A stretch of DNA of 64,000 nt. Origin: an uncultured Gemmiger sp. (lineage in GTDB: Bacteria; Bacillota; Clostridia; Oscillospirales; Ruminococcaceae). The stretch is taken from assembly GCA_944388125.1 (NCBI GenBank), contig CALXHO010000002.1:1-64000 (forward strand). The letters run 5' to 3'. Numbering within the stretch: position 1 is the first letter of the stretch; every line of letters begins with the position of its first letter. Positions 1 through 8,782 of the stretch are shown one piece after another. The position numbers were made by a program, and so were the translations under genes. Under the pieces are notes generated by a model. That model made no database searches and was not told the DNA's origin. It saw nothing but the letters and a program-made list of their open reading frames with translations.

Positions 1-1119
1 AAAAAGGCGGCGCTGGAGACGGCTCTGGCCCAGATCGAAAAGCAGTTCGGCAAAGGCGCGGTGATGAAGCTGGGCGCCAACGTGGCCATGCAGGTGGACA
101 GCATTTCCACCGGCAGCCTGGGCCTGGATCTGGCGCTGGGCGTGGGCGGACTGCCCCGGGGCCGTATCATTGAGGTCTACGGCCCTGAATCTTCCGGCAA
201 GACCACCCTGGCCCTGCATGTGCTGGCGGAAGCCCAGAAGGCGGGGGGCGAGGTTGCTTTCATCGACGTGGAGCACGCCCTGGACCCCGCCTATGCCCGG
301 GCCCTGGGTGTGGACATCGACAGCCTGCTGGTCAGCCAGCCGGATACCGGCGAGCAGGCCATGGAGATCTGTGAGGCGCTGGTCCGTTCCGGCGCCATCG
401 ACGCGGTGGTCGTCGACTCGGTGGCGGCCATGGTCCCCAAGGCCGAGATCGAGGGCGAGATGGGCGACTCCCACGTGGGCCTGCAGGCCCGCCTGATGAG
501 CCAGGCCCTGCGCAAACTCACCGGCATCATCGGCAAGACCAACACCGTCTGCATCTTCATCAACCAGCTGCGTGAAAAGGTCGGCGTGGTCTACGGCAAC
601 CCCGAAGTCACCACCGGCGGCCGCGCCCTGAAATATTACTCGTCGGTGCGTATCGATGTCCGCCGCATTGAGGGCCTCAAGGACTCCAACGGCAACTTCA
701 TCGGCAACCGCACCCGCGCCAAGATCGTCAAGAACAAGGTGGCCCCTCCCTTCAAGGAGGCGGAGTTCGACATCATGTTCGGTGAGGGCATCTCCAAGAT
801 CGGTGAGCTCATCGATCTGGGCGTCAAGCTGGGCGTGGTGCAGAAGAGCGGCGCCTGGTTCAACTACGGCGACGTCCGCCTGGGCCAGGGCCGTGACAAC
901 GCCAAGGCCTACCTGAAGGAACACCCCGAGACTGCCGCCGAGATCGAGAAGATCGTCCGCGACAACGCCGACCGCCTGCTGGCTGCGGGCAAGAAGGGCA
1001 CCGTCAAGCCCATTGAGGTGGTCAAGCCCGTCACCCCGGCGGAGGCCCCGGCCACCGCTCCCGCCGCCCCCAACACCACGGGCAGCGAGGCCGACCTGGA
1101 CATCATGGTGGATGACTGA
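1..1119 (+). CDS. recA: Recombinase RecA (5' end outside window)
   Basis: RecA catalyses ATP-dependent DNA strand exchange in recombinational repair and triggers LexA self-cleavage in the SOS response. The frame is open from base 1 and reads [19 protein letters not shown], the usual RecA N-terminus, so the start codon lies upstream and the GTG at 61 is internal. The Walker A motif GPESSGKTT lies at window residues 61-69, followed by the conserved [20 protein letters not shown] stretch and the [10 protein letters not shown] loop. The C-terminus ends in an acidic tail after a Pro/Ala-rich linker, which is common in RecA. The TGA overlaps the next ATG by one base, so recX is translationally coupled. 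Confidence 0.98.
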   Translation, partial: KKAALETALAQIEKQFGKGAVMKLGANVAMQVDSISTGSLGLDLALGVGGLPRGRIIEVYGPESSGKTTLALHVLAEAQKAGGEVAFIDVEHALDPAYARALGVDIDSLLVSQPDTGEQAMEICEALVRSGAIDAVVVDSVAAMVPKAEIEGEMGDSHVGLQARLMSQALRKLTGIIGKTNTVCIFINQLREKVGVVYGNPEVTTGGRALKYYSSVRIDVRRIEGLKDSNGNFIGNRTRAKIVKNKVAPPFKEAEFDIMFGEGISKIGELIDLGVKLGVVQKSGAWFNYGDVRLGQGRDNAKAYLKEHPETAAEIEKIVRDNADRLLAAGKKGTVKPIEVVKPVTPAEAPATAPAAPNTTGSEADLDIMVDD

Positions 1120-1763
1120 TGCCTCAGATCACCGCCGTCAAGGAGACCAAACGGGGAAGATTCGCCCTGTTTGTGGACGGGGAGTTTGCCTTCTCCCTTG
1201 ACCCCGAGACCTTTGCCGACGCCGGTCTGCATGAGGAGGACGAGATCGAGCCCTCCCGGCTGGAGGAACTCCGCCGGAAAAGCGACACCCGCAAGGCGGT
1301 GGACCGGGCGCTGGACATTCTGGCCCTGCGGGACCATGCGGCGGGGGAGCTGTACCAGAAGCTCTGCCGCAAGTTCGACCCCCACAGCGCCGCGGCCGCC
1401 GTGGCCAAGGCGGAGGAGCTGGGCCTTCTGAACGACGCCGACTTTGCCCGCCGCCGTGCCGCCGAGCTCATGCGCAAGCGCAAGAGCCGCCGGGAGGTGG
1501 AGCAGGACCTCAATGCCAAGGGCATTGACCGGGAGACCGCCGCCCGGGTGCTGGAGGAACTCTACGCCCCTGAGGACGGCCCCGACCCCGAACTGGCAGC
1601 AGCCTGCGCTCTGGTGGAGCGCCAGTATGCCCGCAAGCTGGCCGAGGGCAAACGCCCCCAGGTCATGGCGGCGCTGGCCCGGCGGGGGTTTTCCTACGCC
1701 GTCATCCGCGCCGCGCTGGAAGCTGCCGACGCCGGGGAGGACGAATTTTCCGACCTGCCGTGA
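1119..1763 (+). CDS. recX: Regulatory protein RecX
   Basis: RecX binds RecA filaments and modulates strand exchange and coprotease activity. The 214-residue product has the expected all-helical, Arg/Glu-rich character, with the RecX-type segments ALDILALRDHAAGELYQKL and LGLLNDADFARRRAAELM. It starts at the ATG inside the recA stop (TGATG overlap), the usual recA-recX arrangement. It has no signal peptide or membrane segment and should act in the cytoplasm on DNA-bound RecA. Expression probably follows recA transcription. Confidence 0.93.
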   Translation: MPQITAVKETKRGRFALFVDGEFAFSLDPETFADAGLHEEDEIEPSRLEELRRKSDTRKAVDRALDILALRDHAAGELYQKLCRKFDPHSAAAAVAKAEELGLLNDADFARRRAAELMRKRKSRREVEQDLNAKGIDRETAARVLEELYAPEDGPDPELAAACALVERQYARKLAEGKRPQVMAALARRGFSYAVIRAALEAADAGEDEFSDLP

Positions 1764-1820
1764 GCCGGGTTTTCCGGCTTGCTACATATCAAACAACCGA
1801 AAGAATAGGAACAACTGCCC

Positions 1821-3161
1821 ATGAAAATCGCCATTGTATCCCTCGGCTGCCCCAAAAACCAGGTGGACGCCGACGTTTTCTGCCGCGCTCTGCTGGCCGA
1901 TGGCCATGAGACGGTGGCCGACCCCGCACAGGCGGATGCCATCATTGTCAACACCTGCGGATTCATCCAGTCCGCCAAGGAGGAGGCCATCGAGAACATC
2001 CTGCTGGCCTGCGGCTACAAACAGCAGAACCCCGGCCTCAAGGTCATTGTGACCGGCTGCCTGGCCGAGCGCTACAAGGGCGAGATCGCCCGGGAGATGC
2101 CGGAGGTCGACGCCGTGGTGGGCATCGGCTCCAACAAGGCCCTGCCCGAGATCCTGCGCCGGGTCTGCTCGGAGGGCACCGGCCAGGTCGAGAGCTACGG
2201 CCCCAAGACCGACATGCCTCTGGGCGGCCGCCGGGTCATTTCCACCCCGCGGCATTACGCCTACCTGAAGATTGCCGAGGGCTGCAACAACCGCTGCCAC
2301 TACTGCGCCATCCCGCTCATCCGCGGGCCGCTGCGCAGCCGTCCGCTGGAGGACTGCGTGGCCGAGGCCAAATGGCTGGCGGAGGAGGGCGTCAGGGAAC
2401 TCATCGTGGTGGCCCAGGACCCCACCGCCTACGGCGAGGACTGGGGCAAGCCCGGTGCTGTGTGTGAACTGCTGGACCAGCTCAACGCCATCGAGGGCCT
2501 GCGGTGGATCCGGGTGCTCTACGCCTACCCCGAACGCATCACCGACGCTTTTATTGCCGCCATGCAGCGCAACGAAAAGGTGGTGCCCTATCTGGACCTG
2601 CCCATCCAGCACTGCAACGACGAGATCCTCCGCAACATGAACCGCCGGGGCGGCCGCAAGGAGATCGAGGATGCCATTGCCCGGCTGCGGGCGGCCATCC
2701 CCGACCTGACCCTGCGCACCACCCTGATCGCCGGCTTCCCCGGGGAGACCGAGGAGCAGTATGCCGAGCTGTGCGACTTTGTGCGCACGGTGGAGTTTGA
2801 CCGCCTGGGCTGCTTCGCCTACTCCCCCGAGGAGAACACGGTGGCGGCCCGCATGGAAAACCAGCTGGACGACGAGACCAAACAGCGCCGCGCCGACCAT
2901 ATCATGGAGATCCAGGCGGAGATCAGCGCCCGCAAGCAGGCCGAGCGGGTGGGCCGGACGCTGGAGTGCATCTGTGACGGCATCGACGAGGAGAGCGGCA
3001 TGTACCTGCTGCGCTCCAAGGGCGACTGCCCCGAGATCGACGGCTGTGTGCTGACCCCCGGTGATGTACCTCTGGAGACCGGCGCTTTTTACAATGTGAC
3101 CGTGACCGACAGCGACACCTACGACCTGTACGGTTATGTGGAGAACAAGGTGGAGGAATAA
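1821..3161 (+). CDS. rimO: Ribosomal protein uS12 methylthiotransferase RimO
   Basis: RimO is a radical-SAM enzyme that puts a methylthio group on the conserved aspartate of ribosomal protein S12. The N-terminal UPF0004 domain carries three cluster cysteines (C10, C46, C80). The radical SAM motif CNNRCHYC gives C155, C159 and C162 for the second 4Fe-4S cluster. The C-terminal part from about residue 375 is a TRAM domain. The sequence fits RimO better than MiaB: it opens with SLGCPKNQVDAD, and its length of 446 residues is normal. The ATG follows an AGGA site, 57 bases after recX. pgsA starts 3 bases after its stop, so the two are probably cotranscribed. Confidence 0.93.
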   Translation: MKIAIVSLGCPKNQVDADVFCRALLADGHETVADPAQADAIIVNTCGFIQSAKEEAIENILLACGYKQQNPGLKVIVTGCLAERYKGEIAREMPEVDAVVGIGSNKALPEILRRVCSEGTGQVESYGPKTDMPLGGRRVISTPRHYAYLKIAEGCNNRCHYCAIPLIRGPLRSRPLEDCVAEAKWLAEEGVRELIVVAQDPTAYGEDWGKPGAVCELLDQLNAIEGLRWIRVLYAYPERITDAFIAAMQRNEKVVPYLDLPIQHCNDEILRNMNRRGGRKEIEDAIARLRAAIPDLTLRTTLIAGFPGETEEQYAELCDFVRTVEFDRLGCFAYSPEENTVAARMENQLDDETKQRRADHIMEIQAEISARKQAERVGRTLECICDGIDEESGMYLLRSKGDCPEIDGCVLTPGDVPLETGAFYNVTVTDSDTYDLYGYVENKVEE

Positions 3162-3164
3162 GCC

Positions 3165-3740
3165 ATGAACCTGCCTAATAAACTGACGCTGCTTCGTGTG
3201 ATCCTGGTGCCTGTCTTTATGGTGTTTGCCGCCTTTGGCCGCATCGGCACCGCCGACTACAACCCCACCGCCCAGCTGGTGGCAGGCATCGTCTTTGCCG
3301 TTGCCAGCTTTACCGATTTCCTGGACGGCTACCTGGCCCGCAAAAACAATCTGGTCACCGACTTCGGCAAGTTCATGGACCCCCTGGCCGACAAGATGCT
3401 GACCACCGCCGCCTTCATCTACATGGTGGTGGACGGCCTGTGCCATCCCGTGGTGCTGGCCATCATCATGTTCCGGGAGTTCGCCGTGGCGGGCGTCCGC
3501 ATGATCGCCGCCGAGTCCGGCACCGTCATTGCCGCCAACATGTGGGGCAAGGTCAAGACGGTTTTGCAGATGCTCACCATCATCTACTATTACATTGTGC
3601 CCTTCTTCATGGGCTCTACCGACATCATGGCCTTCGGCCTCATCACCCAGGTGCTGTGCTGGCTGGTAGCGGCGGTCACGGTGCTGTCCGGCGGCATCTA
3701 TCTGTGGCAGAACCGCAGCTGTTTCATGCAGGCAAAGTAA
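3165..3740 (+). CDS. pgsA: CDP-diacylglycerol-glycerol-3-phosphate 3-phosphatidyltransferase
   Basis: PgsA makes phosphatidylglycerol phosphate from CDP-diacylglycerol and glycerol-3-phosphate, the committed step to phosphatidylglycerol and cardiolipin, in the cytoplasmic membrane. The full CDP-alcohol phosphatidyltransferase signature is present with D51, D54, G55, A58, R59, G68, D72 and D76 in the correct spacing. The 191 residues contain several hydrophobic segments before and after the motif. The gene follows rimO by 3 bases, and the rimO-pgsA order next to recA is common in Clostridia. Confidence 0.95.
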   Translation: MNLPNKLTLLRVILVPVFMVFAAFGRIGTADYNPTAQLVAGIVFAVASFTDFLDGYLARKNNLVTDFGKFMDPLADKMLTTAAFIYMVVDGLCHPVVLAIIMFREFAVAGVRMIAAESGTVIAANMWGKVKTVLQMLTIIYYYIVPFFMGSTDIMAFGLITQVLCWLVAAVTVLSGGIYLWQNRSCFMQAK

Positions 3741-3745
3741 TTATG

Positions 3746-3774
3746 TTGCAAGGCGCCCGCCATGCGGGTATAAT
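3746..3774 (+). promoter_or_regulatory. Sigma-A promoter for cysS
   Basis: The -35 element TTGCAA (3746-3751) and a perfect -10 TATAAT (3769-3774) are separated by exactly 17 bases in the pgsA-cysS gap. This makes cysS independently transcribed. I see no T-box structure in the short leader. Confidence 0.8.
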
Positions 3775-3821
3775 ACAAGTATTCATCGCATAATGCTGCG
3801 AAACAGGAAGGAAGTTCCGCC

Positions 3822-5216
3822 ATGCAGATTTTTAATACCATGACCCGCCAGAAGGAAGAGTTCGTCCCCGCCGTGCCCGGCGAATACCGCATCTATGTCT
3901 GCGGCCCCACGGTGTACAACTACATCCACATCGGCAACGCCCGCCCCATGATCGTCTTTGACACCCTGCGCCGCTACCTGGAGTACCGGGGCAACAAGGT
4001 GTACTACGTCTCCAACATCACCGACATTGACGACAAGCTCATCGCCAAGGGCCAGCAGGAAGGCACCTCCATGCAGGAGGTGGCCCGCAAGTTCGAGGCC
4101 GAGTACATCAAGGATTCCGAGGGCCTCAACGTCAAGGAACCCACCGTCCGTCCCCGTGCCACCGAGCACATCGGTGAGATCATCAAGATCGTCAAGGATC
4201 TGGTGGCTTCCGGCCACGCCTATGCAGCCCGCAACGGCGACGTCTATTTCCGGGTCAAGTCCGACCCCGGCTACGGCAAGCTGAGCCACCTGAACCTGGA
4301 TGACCTGGAGAGCGGCAACCGCACCCTGCGCAGCCAGATGGACGACGACCTCAAGGAGGATCCCGCCGATTTCGCCGTCTGGAAGGCCGCCAAGCCCGGC
4401 GAGCCCTACTGGGAAAGCCCCTGGGGCCACGGCCGCCCCGGCTGGCACATCGAGTGCAGCGCCATGGCCCGCAAGCATCTGGGCAAGACCATCGACCTGC
4501 ACTGCGGCGGCCAGGACCTGATCTTCCCCCATCACGAGAACGAGATCGCCCAGTCGGAGTGCGCCAACGGCTGCACCTTCAGCCGCTACTGGATGCACAA
4601 CGGCTTTTTGAACATCAACAACCAGAAGATGTCCAAGAGCGCCAACAACTTCTTCACAGTGCGGGAGATCGCCGACAAGTACGGCTACGAGCCCATCCGC
4701 TACTTCATGCTGACGGCGGGCTACCGCATGCCCCTCAACTATACCGTTGAGCTGATCGAGAGCTGCAAGAACTCTCTGGAGCGCCTGTACACCTGCCGGG
4801 ATAACCTGGACTTTGCCATCCAGCACGCCCACGGCGACAGCGACGAGCTGGTGGCCAAGGCGGAACAGGCAAAGCAGAAGTTCATCACCGCCATGGATGA
4901 CGACCTCAACACTCCCGACGCCCTGGCGGCCATCTTCGACTTTGTCAAGGAGATCAACACCCTGTCCGACGGCGCTTCCCGCGCTGCGCTGGAGCAGGCG
5001 GCCTCGGTCTTTGACGAGCTGACCGGCGTGCTGGGCCTGCTCTACAACCGCAAGAAGAGCGATGTCCCTGCCGACGTCATGGCACTGGTGGAGGAGCGTG
5101 CCGCGGCCAAGAAGGCCAAGGACTGGGCCCGCGCCGACGCCATCCGCGCCCAGCTGACCGGGATGGGCTGGTCGGTCACCGACACCGCCCAGGGCCCCAA
5201 GGTGGACCGGCTGTAA
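3822..5216 (+). CDS. cysS: Cysteinyl-tRNA synthetase
   Basis: This class I aminoacyl-tRNA synthetase charges tRNA-Cys. The HIGH-type motif is HIGN at residues 36-39, next to the zinc ligand C27 ([18 protein letters not shown]). The KMSKS loop is exact at residues 269-273. The region WHIECSAMA and [13 protein letters not shown] hold the remaining zinc and cysteine-binding residues. The C-terminal DALR helical domain follows. Length 464 is typical. The ATG has the site GGAAGGAAG upstream. The mRNA leader is short and lacks T-box features, so no amino-acid-starvation control is visible. Confidence 0.97.
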   Translation: MQIFNTMTRQKEEFVPAVPGEYRIYVCGPTVYNYIHIGNARPMIVFDTLRRYLEYRGNKVYYVSNITDIDDKLIAKGQQEGTSMQEVARKFEAEYIKDSEGLNVKEPTVRPRATEHIGEIIKIVKDLVASGHAYAARNGDVYFRVKSDPGYGKLSHLNLDDLESGNRTLRSQMDDDLKEDPADFAVWKAAKPGEPYWESPWGHGRPGWHIECSAMARKHLGKTIDLHCGGQDLIFPHHENEIAQSECANGCTFSRYWMHNGFLNINNQKMSKSANNFFTVREIADKYGYEPIRYFMLTAGYRMPLNYTVELIESCKNSLERLYTCRDNLDFAIQHAHGDSDELVAKAEQAKQKFITAMDDDLNTPDALAAIFDFVKEINTLSDGASRAALEQAASVFDELTGVLGLLYNRKKSDVPADVMALVEERAAAKKAKDWARADAIRAQLTGMGWSVTDTAQGPKVDRL

Positions 5217-5585
5217 TCCGCCGCGGCAGCCCCACAGGGCAGGCAGCGGTGGCCGCGGACAAGCTGCGCCCCGGAGGAGCAGGTTTTGTGTCTCCACTGT
5301 TGAAACAAGAAACAATCACGGTCTGACTGTTGAAAATCTGTGGTTTCCGGCTTGCCGGACAACTGCGGAAAGGTGCAGACCGTTGCACGGTGCGGTGCCC
5401 TGCGGGGGCACTGCCTGTGGCCCAAGCGGCAGCCGCCATGGGGCGGGACGTACTCCGGCAACCGGAATTCGCGCCCTGTCCGCAGGGCGGCCGCCGCTTT
5501 TTGCATTTCCATCCAGACACTGGGACTTGTCGGGAGAGAGGCTCTCTTTCCCGGCGTTCTTCCCAAAGACCGAAAGGAGAGGCCC
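5217..5585 (+). ncRNA. Noncoding 369-base gap with a candidate structured RNA
   Basis: No credible gene lies here, but the sequence is full of complementary pairs. Bases 5393-5406 can pair with 5480-5494 as a 14-pair stem with one bulged base, enclosing three small hairpins (about 5411-5432, 5433-5447 and 5453-5467). A T-tract follows at about 5498-5502. Upstream hairpins include CCGG-cttg-CCGG at 5347-5358. An ACTGTTGAAA decamer occurs twice, 30 bases apart (5296 and 5326). It could be a cis leader for the next gene or a small RNA from the cysS transcript. I could not match it to a known riboswitch, 6S, SRP or RNase P RNA by eye. Confidence 0.35.
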
Positions 5586-8579
5586 ATGCCCGAAACCGTC
5601 GCCGCCCGGCACAACCGCCGCCGGGCGCTGTATCTGGTGCTGCTGGCGGCGCTGGTGCTGCGCCTGCTCATGGCTGCCGCCACCGAGGGGTACAGCTATG
5701 ATGTGAGCTGTTTTACCGCCTGGGGCGGCAAGCTTGCGTCGGAGGGCCCCGCCAATTTTTACAGCGAGGGCTATTTTGCCGACTATCCCCCCGGCTATCT
5801 GTATGTGCTGTGGCTGGCGGCGGCGGTGCGGGGAGCGCTGGGCCTTGCCTGGGACGGCGCTGCCGGACGGATGCTGCTGGCCCTGGTGCCCGCCCTGTGC
5901 GACTGCGGCTGTGCGGCGCTGATTTACACTACGGCGGAGCGGCATCTCAAAAATGCATCGGCGGTGCGGCGGCTGACGCTGTTTGCCGCCTTCTGCCCCA
6001 TGCTGCTGTTTGACACCGCCGTGTGGAAACAGGTGGACGGGGCCTTCAGCCTGCCGCTGATCGCCTGCTTTGTCCTGCTGGAGGACCGCCGCTGGCTGCC
6101 GGGCGCCCTTCTTTATGGTGTGGCGCTGGCCATCAAACCCCAGGCCCTCATCGCAGGCCCTGTGCTGGCCGTCTGCTTTCTGGGGGGCATTGCCCGGGAG
6201 AGCGATGCCCCCCAGCGGCTGCGGGCACTGGGGCGGACCGTCCTTGCCGCGCTCCTTGCCCTGGCGGTGCCGCTGGCGGCGGGGCTGCCCTTCTTCGGGA
6301 TTGCCGACCTGCTGCCCTCCCTGTGGGAAAAATACCTGGGCACGGCGTCCAGCTATCCCTATGCCACCGTCAATGCCTTCAACTGGTTTGCGGCGCTGGG
6401 AGGCAACTGGGTCTCGGTGGAGGGAACGGTATTCGGCCCGGTCACCTGGGAGATGCTGGGCATCCTTCATATCGCCCTGTTGACGGCGGCGCTGGCTGCC
6501 GCGGCGGTGATCTCCCTGCGGGCAAAACGGTTCTCGCCGCTGTTGCTGGCGTCGGGGTACCTGGTGGGGATTTTCACCTTTGCCCACAGCATGCATGAAC
6601 GCTATCTGGTGCCCGGCGTGCTGCTGGCCCTGCTGGCAGCAGCACGGTGGAACGACCGGCGGCTGCTGGGGGCCGGGGCGGGGCTCAGCCTCACCGGTCT
6701 TGTCAACCTGTCGGCGGTCTACTCCCAGAACAACACCGACGATGCCTGGCTGACTTCCGCCACCAGCGCTCTGCTGACCCGTGTGGCCGGACTGGCCGAG
6801 ACCGCCTGCTGCGTGCTGCTGCTTGTGGCAGTGTACGACATCGCCGTCCATGGGGAAACGGTTCCGCTGGTGCCAAAGCGGCGCCGGGATGCCCGCCGGC
6901 CGGGCCTGCGCAGTGCCCGGCCGGGGTTGGCGTCACAGCCAGCCTGGACACGGCGGGAACTGCTGGGACTGGCTTTGCTGACCCTGGCCACCGCTGTGGT
7001 GAGTTTTGTCTATCTGGGCGACCTGACCGCCCCGCAGCATCCCCTGGAGGCGGAGCAGGGGCCGCAGACGGTGACGTTCACCATCGACTCCGACCTGCAG
7101 CCCGCTACCCTGTGGATCTATCCCGGGGTGCATTCGGGAGCGACGCTGACCCTCACCGACGAGGCGGGCAGCGTGGTGTACAGCGACACCCTGGGCTCGG
7201 TGTTCACCTGGCAGACGGTGGCGCTGCCGGCTGCCTCCGGCACCCACTGGACGGCGGAACTCACCGGCGGTCAGGTGTTTGAGCTGTCCCTGCGCGCTGC
7301 CGACGGCAGTGCCCTGCCCGTGACGGGCGGGGAAGGGCTGTTCGATGAGCCCGATGCCGTGCCGGATACCATCAGCCAGCTCAACAGCATGTACTTTGAT
7401 GAGATCTACCACGGCCGCACCGGCTATGAGATGCTCCACAAGATGACCGTCTACGAGACCACCCATCCGCCTCTGGGCAAGGATCTCATCATGCTGGGCA
7501 TCGCCATCTTCGGCATGACCGGCTTTGGCTGGCGGTTTGCGGGGACACTGTTCGGCGTGCTGCTGATGCCCCTGGCCTGGTGCTTTGTCCGCCGCCTCAC
7601 CCGCAAACCCTGGGTGGCGGCAGCCGCGGCCTGCATTCTGGCCCTGGATTTCATGCGCTTTTCCCAGAGCCGCATCGCCACCATCGACATTTACGGTACC
7701 TTCTTTATCCTGCTGGGGGCCCACTGCATGGTGTGGTACGCTCAGACTGCCCTGGAGAAGGGCATCGACAATGCGCTGCTTCCCATGGCCCTGGGCGGCG
7801 TGGCCTTTGGGTGCGGATGCGCGGCCAAGTGGACCGGCATCTATGCGGGGGTGGGGCTGGCCATCCTCTATTTCGGGGTGCTGTACGCCCGCTGGCGGCG
7901 CCGGCCTGCCAATTTCCGGCAGGAGTTCACCACGGCAGCCTGGGGCGGGGTACTCTTCTATGTGCTGCTGCCCTTTGTGATCTATCTGAGCGCCTATCTG
8001 CCCTATTGCTGGAAGGACCCCTCCTTCGGCATCGGCGACTGGTGGAACTGTCAGGTGTATATGTATGAATACCACTCCACCCTCAACGCCACCCATCCCT
8101 TCGAGAGCCGCTGGTATACCTGGCTGCTGGACCTCCGTCCGGTGTGGTACTACCAGAACAGCGCCCTGCCCGACACCATGCGGGGCAGTATTGCGGGCAT
8201 GGGCGGGCCGGTGCTCTGGCTGGCCGGGCTGGTCAGCATCCTGACCCTTGCCTGGCGGCAGCTCTCCGGCCGGGGCAGCCGCCGCGGAGCCGCTGTGCTC
8301 ATCCTCTACGCCGCACAGCTGGTGCCCTGGGTGTTCGTGGCCCGCTGCACCTTCCTGTACCACTATTTCCCCAGCTCCATGTTCTGTCTGGCGGCCATTG
8401 CGGTGGTATTGGCGGACATGAAAAACCAGCGCGCCGCCAAAGGCCTGGCCGTTGGGCTGTGTGTTGCCTCGGCGGTGCTGTTCGTCTGGTTTTACCCGGT
8501 ACTCTCGGGACTGCCGGTGCCCACCTGGTGGGCTTCCAGTACCCTCTGGCTGCCCAGCTGGGGATTTTATCTGCTGTGA
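5586..8579 (+). CDS. Two-module GT-C membrane glycosyltransferase (PMT-type C-terminal half)
   Basis: A 997-residue multi-pass membrane protein, probably using polyprenyl-phosphate sugars on the outer face of the membrane. The C-terminal half is PMT/ArnT-like: the DE motif of DEIYHGRTGYEML (D605, E606), then TTHPPLGK and RFSQSRIATIDIYGTFF, as in protein O-mannosyltransferases. The N-terminal half is a second GT-C-like unit with its own early acidic loop (D39) and YFADYPPGYLYVL. A soluble beta-rich stretch of about 100 residues (roughly 480-590) joins them. The ATG at 5586 is preceded by GAAAGGAGAGGCCC; the upstream in-frame extension to 5340 is not hydrophobic and was not used. The acceptor is unknown. 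Confidence 0.75.
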   Translation: MPETVAARHNRRRALYLVLLAALVLRLLMAAATEGYSYDVSCFTAWGGKLASEGPANFYSEGYFADYPPGYLYVLWLAAAVRGALGLAWDGAAGRMLLALVPALCDCGCAALIYTTAERHLKNASAVRRLTLFAAFCPMLLFDTAVWKQVDGAFSLPLIACFVLLEDRRWLPGALLYGVALAIKPQALIAGPVLAVCFLGGIARESDAPQRLRALGRTVLAALLALAVPLAAGLPFFGIADLLPSLWEKYLGTASSYPYATVNAFNWFAALGGNWVSVEGTVFGPVTWEMLGILHIALLTAALAAAAVISLRAKRFSPLLLASGYLVGIFTFAHSMHERYLVPGVLLALLAAARWNDRRLLGAGAGLSLTGLVNLSAVYSQNNTDDAWLTSATSALLTRVAGLAETACCVLLLVAVYDIAVHGETVPLVPKRRRDARRPGLRSARPGLASQPAWTRRELLGLALLTLATAVVSFVYLGDLTAPQHPLEAEQGPQTVTFTIDSDLQPATLWIYPGVHSGATLTLTDEAGSVVYSDTLGSVFTWQTVALPAASGTHWTAELTGGQVFELSLRAADGSALPVTGGEGLFDEPDAVPDTISQLNSMYFDEIYHGRTGYEMLHKMTVYETTHPPLGKDLIMLGIAIFGMTGFGWRFAGTLFGVLLMPLAWCFVRRLTRKPWVAAAAACILALDFMRFSQSRIATIDIYGTFFILLGAHCMVWYAQTALEKGIDNALLPMALGGVAFGCGCAAKWTGIYAGVGLAILYFGVLYARWRRRPANFRQEFTTAAWGGVLFYVLLPFVIYLSAYLPYCWKDPSFGIGDWWNCQVYMYEYHSTLNATHPFESRWYTWLLDLRPVWYYQNSALPDTMRGSIAGMGGPVLWLAGLVSILTLAWRQLSGRGSRRGAAVLILYAAQLVPWVFVARCTFLYHYFPSSMFCLAAIAVVLADMKNQRAAKGLAVGLCVASAVLFVWFYPVLSGLPVPTWWASSTLWLPSWGFYLL

Positions 8580-8608
8580 GCCGGCAGGAATTGATCCGCA
8601 AAAATCTA

Positions 8609-8636
8609 TTTGTATTTTTAAAAATAATAATACAAA
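8609..8636. repeat. AT-rich inverted repeat
   Basis: TTTGTATT (8609-8616) and AATACAAA (8629-8636) form a perfect 8-base inverted repeat around an A/T-only centre, in an otherwise GC-rich neighbourhood. A TATAAT-like hexamer follows at 8640-8645 but has no convincing -35, so I do not call a promoter. Function unknown. Confidence 0.4.
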
Positions 8637-8690
8637 AAGTATAATAAATGGTGCGGCATTTCCCCATCCCGGAAACGAATCCGCCCGCCC

Positions 8691-8757
8691 AAAAAATCCC
8701 CCGCCCGCAGGGCTCTCTGCAAAGAAGAGAGGCCCCGCGGACGGGGGATCTTGTTTG
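8691..8757. terminator. Bidirectional terminator between convergent genes
   Basis: A long GC-rich hairpin (arms starting TCCCCCG at 8697 and ending CGGGGGA at 8748) is flanked by an A-run at 8691-8696 and a T-rich stretch after 8750, so it can stop transcription from both sides. Confidence 0.8.
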
Positions 8758-8782
8758 TGACGGTAGAGAAACTGCCGGGTGT

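Noticed and set aside
1782..3446. Long antisense open frame (554 codons) over rimO and pgsA
   Set aside because: It is the complement of two clear genes. GC-rich DNA gives long stop-free antisense frames, and it has no motif or ribosome binding site. The same applies to long antisense frames at 3783-5315, 14862-16982, 22441-24420 and 26391-28790.
5340..5585. 82-residue N-terminal extension of the large glycosyltransferase
   Set aside because: The frame is open, but the added residues are not hydrophobic, no ribosome binding site precedes 5340, and a good site precedes ATG 5586. The stretch instead has RNA-like pairing.
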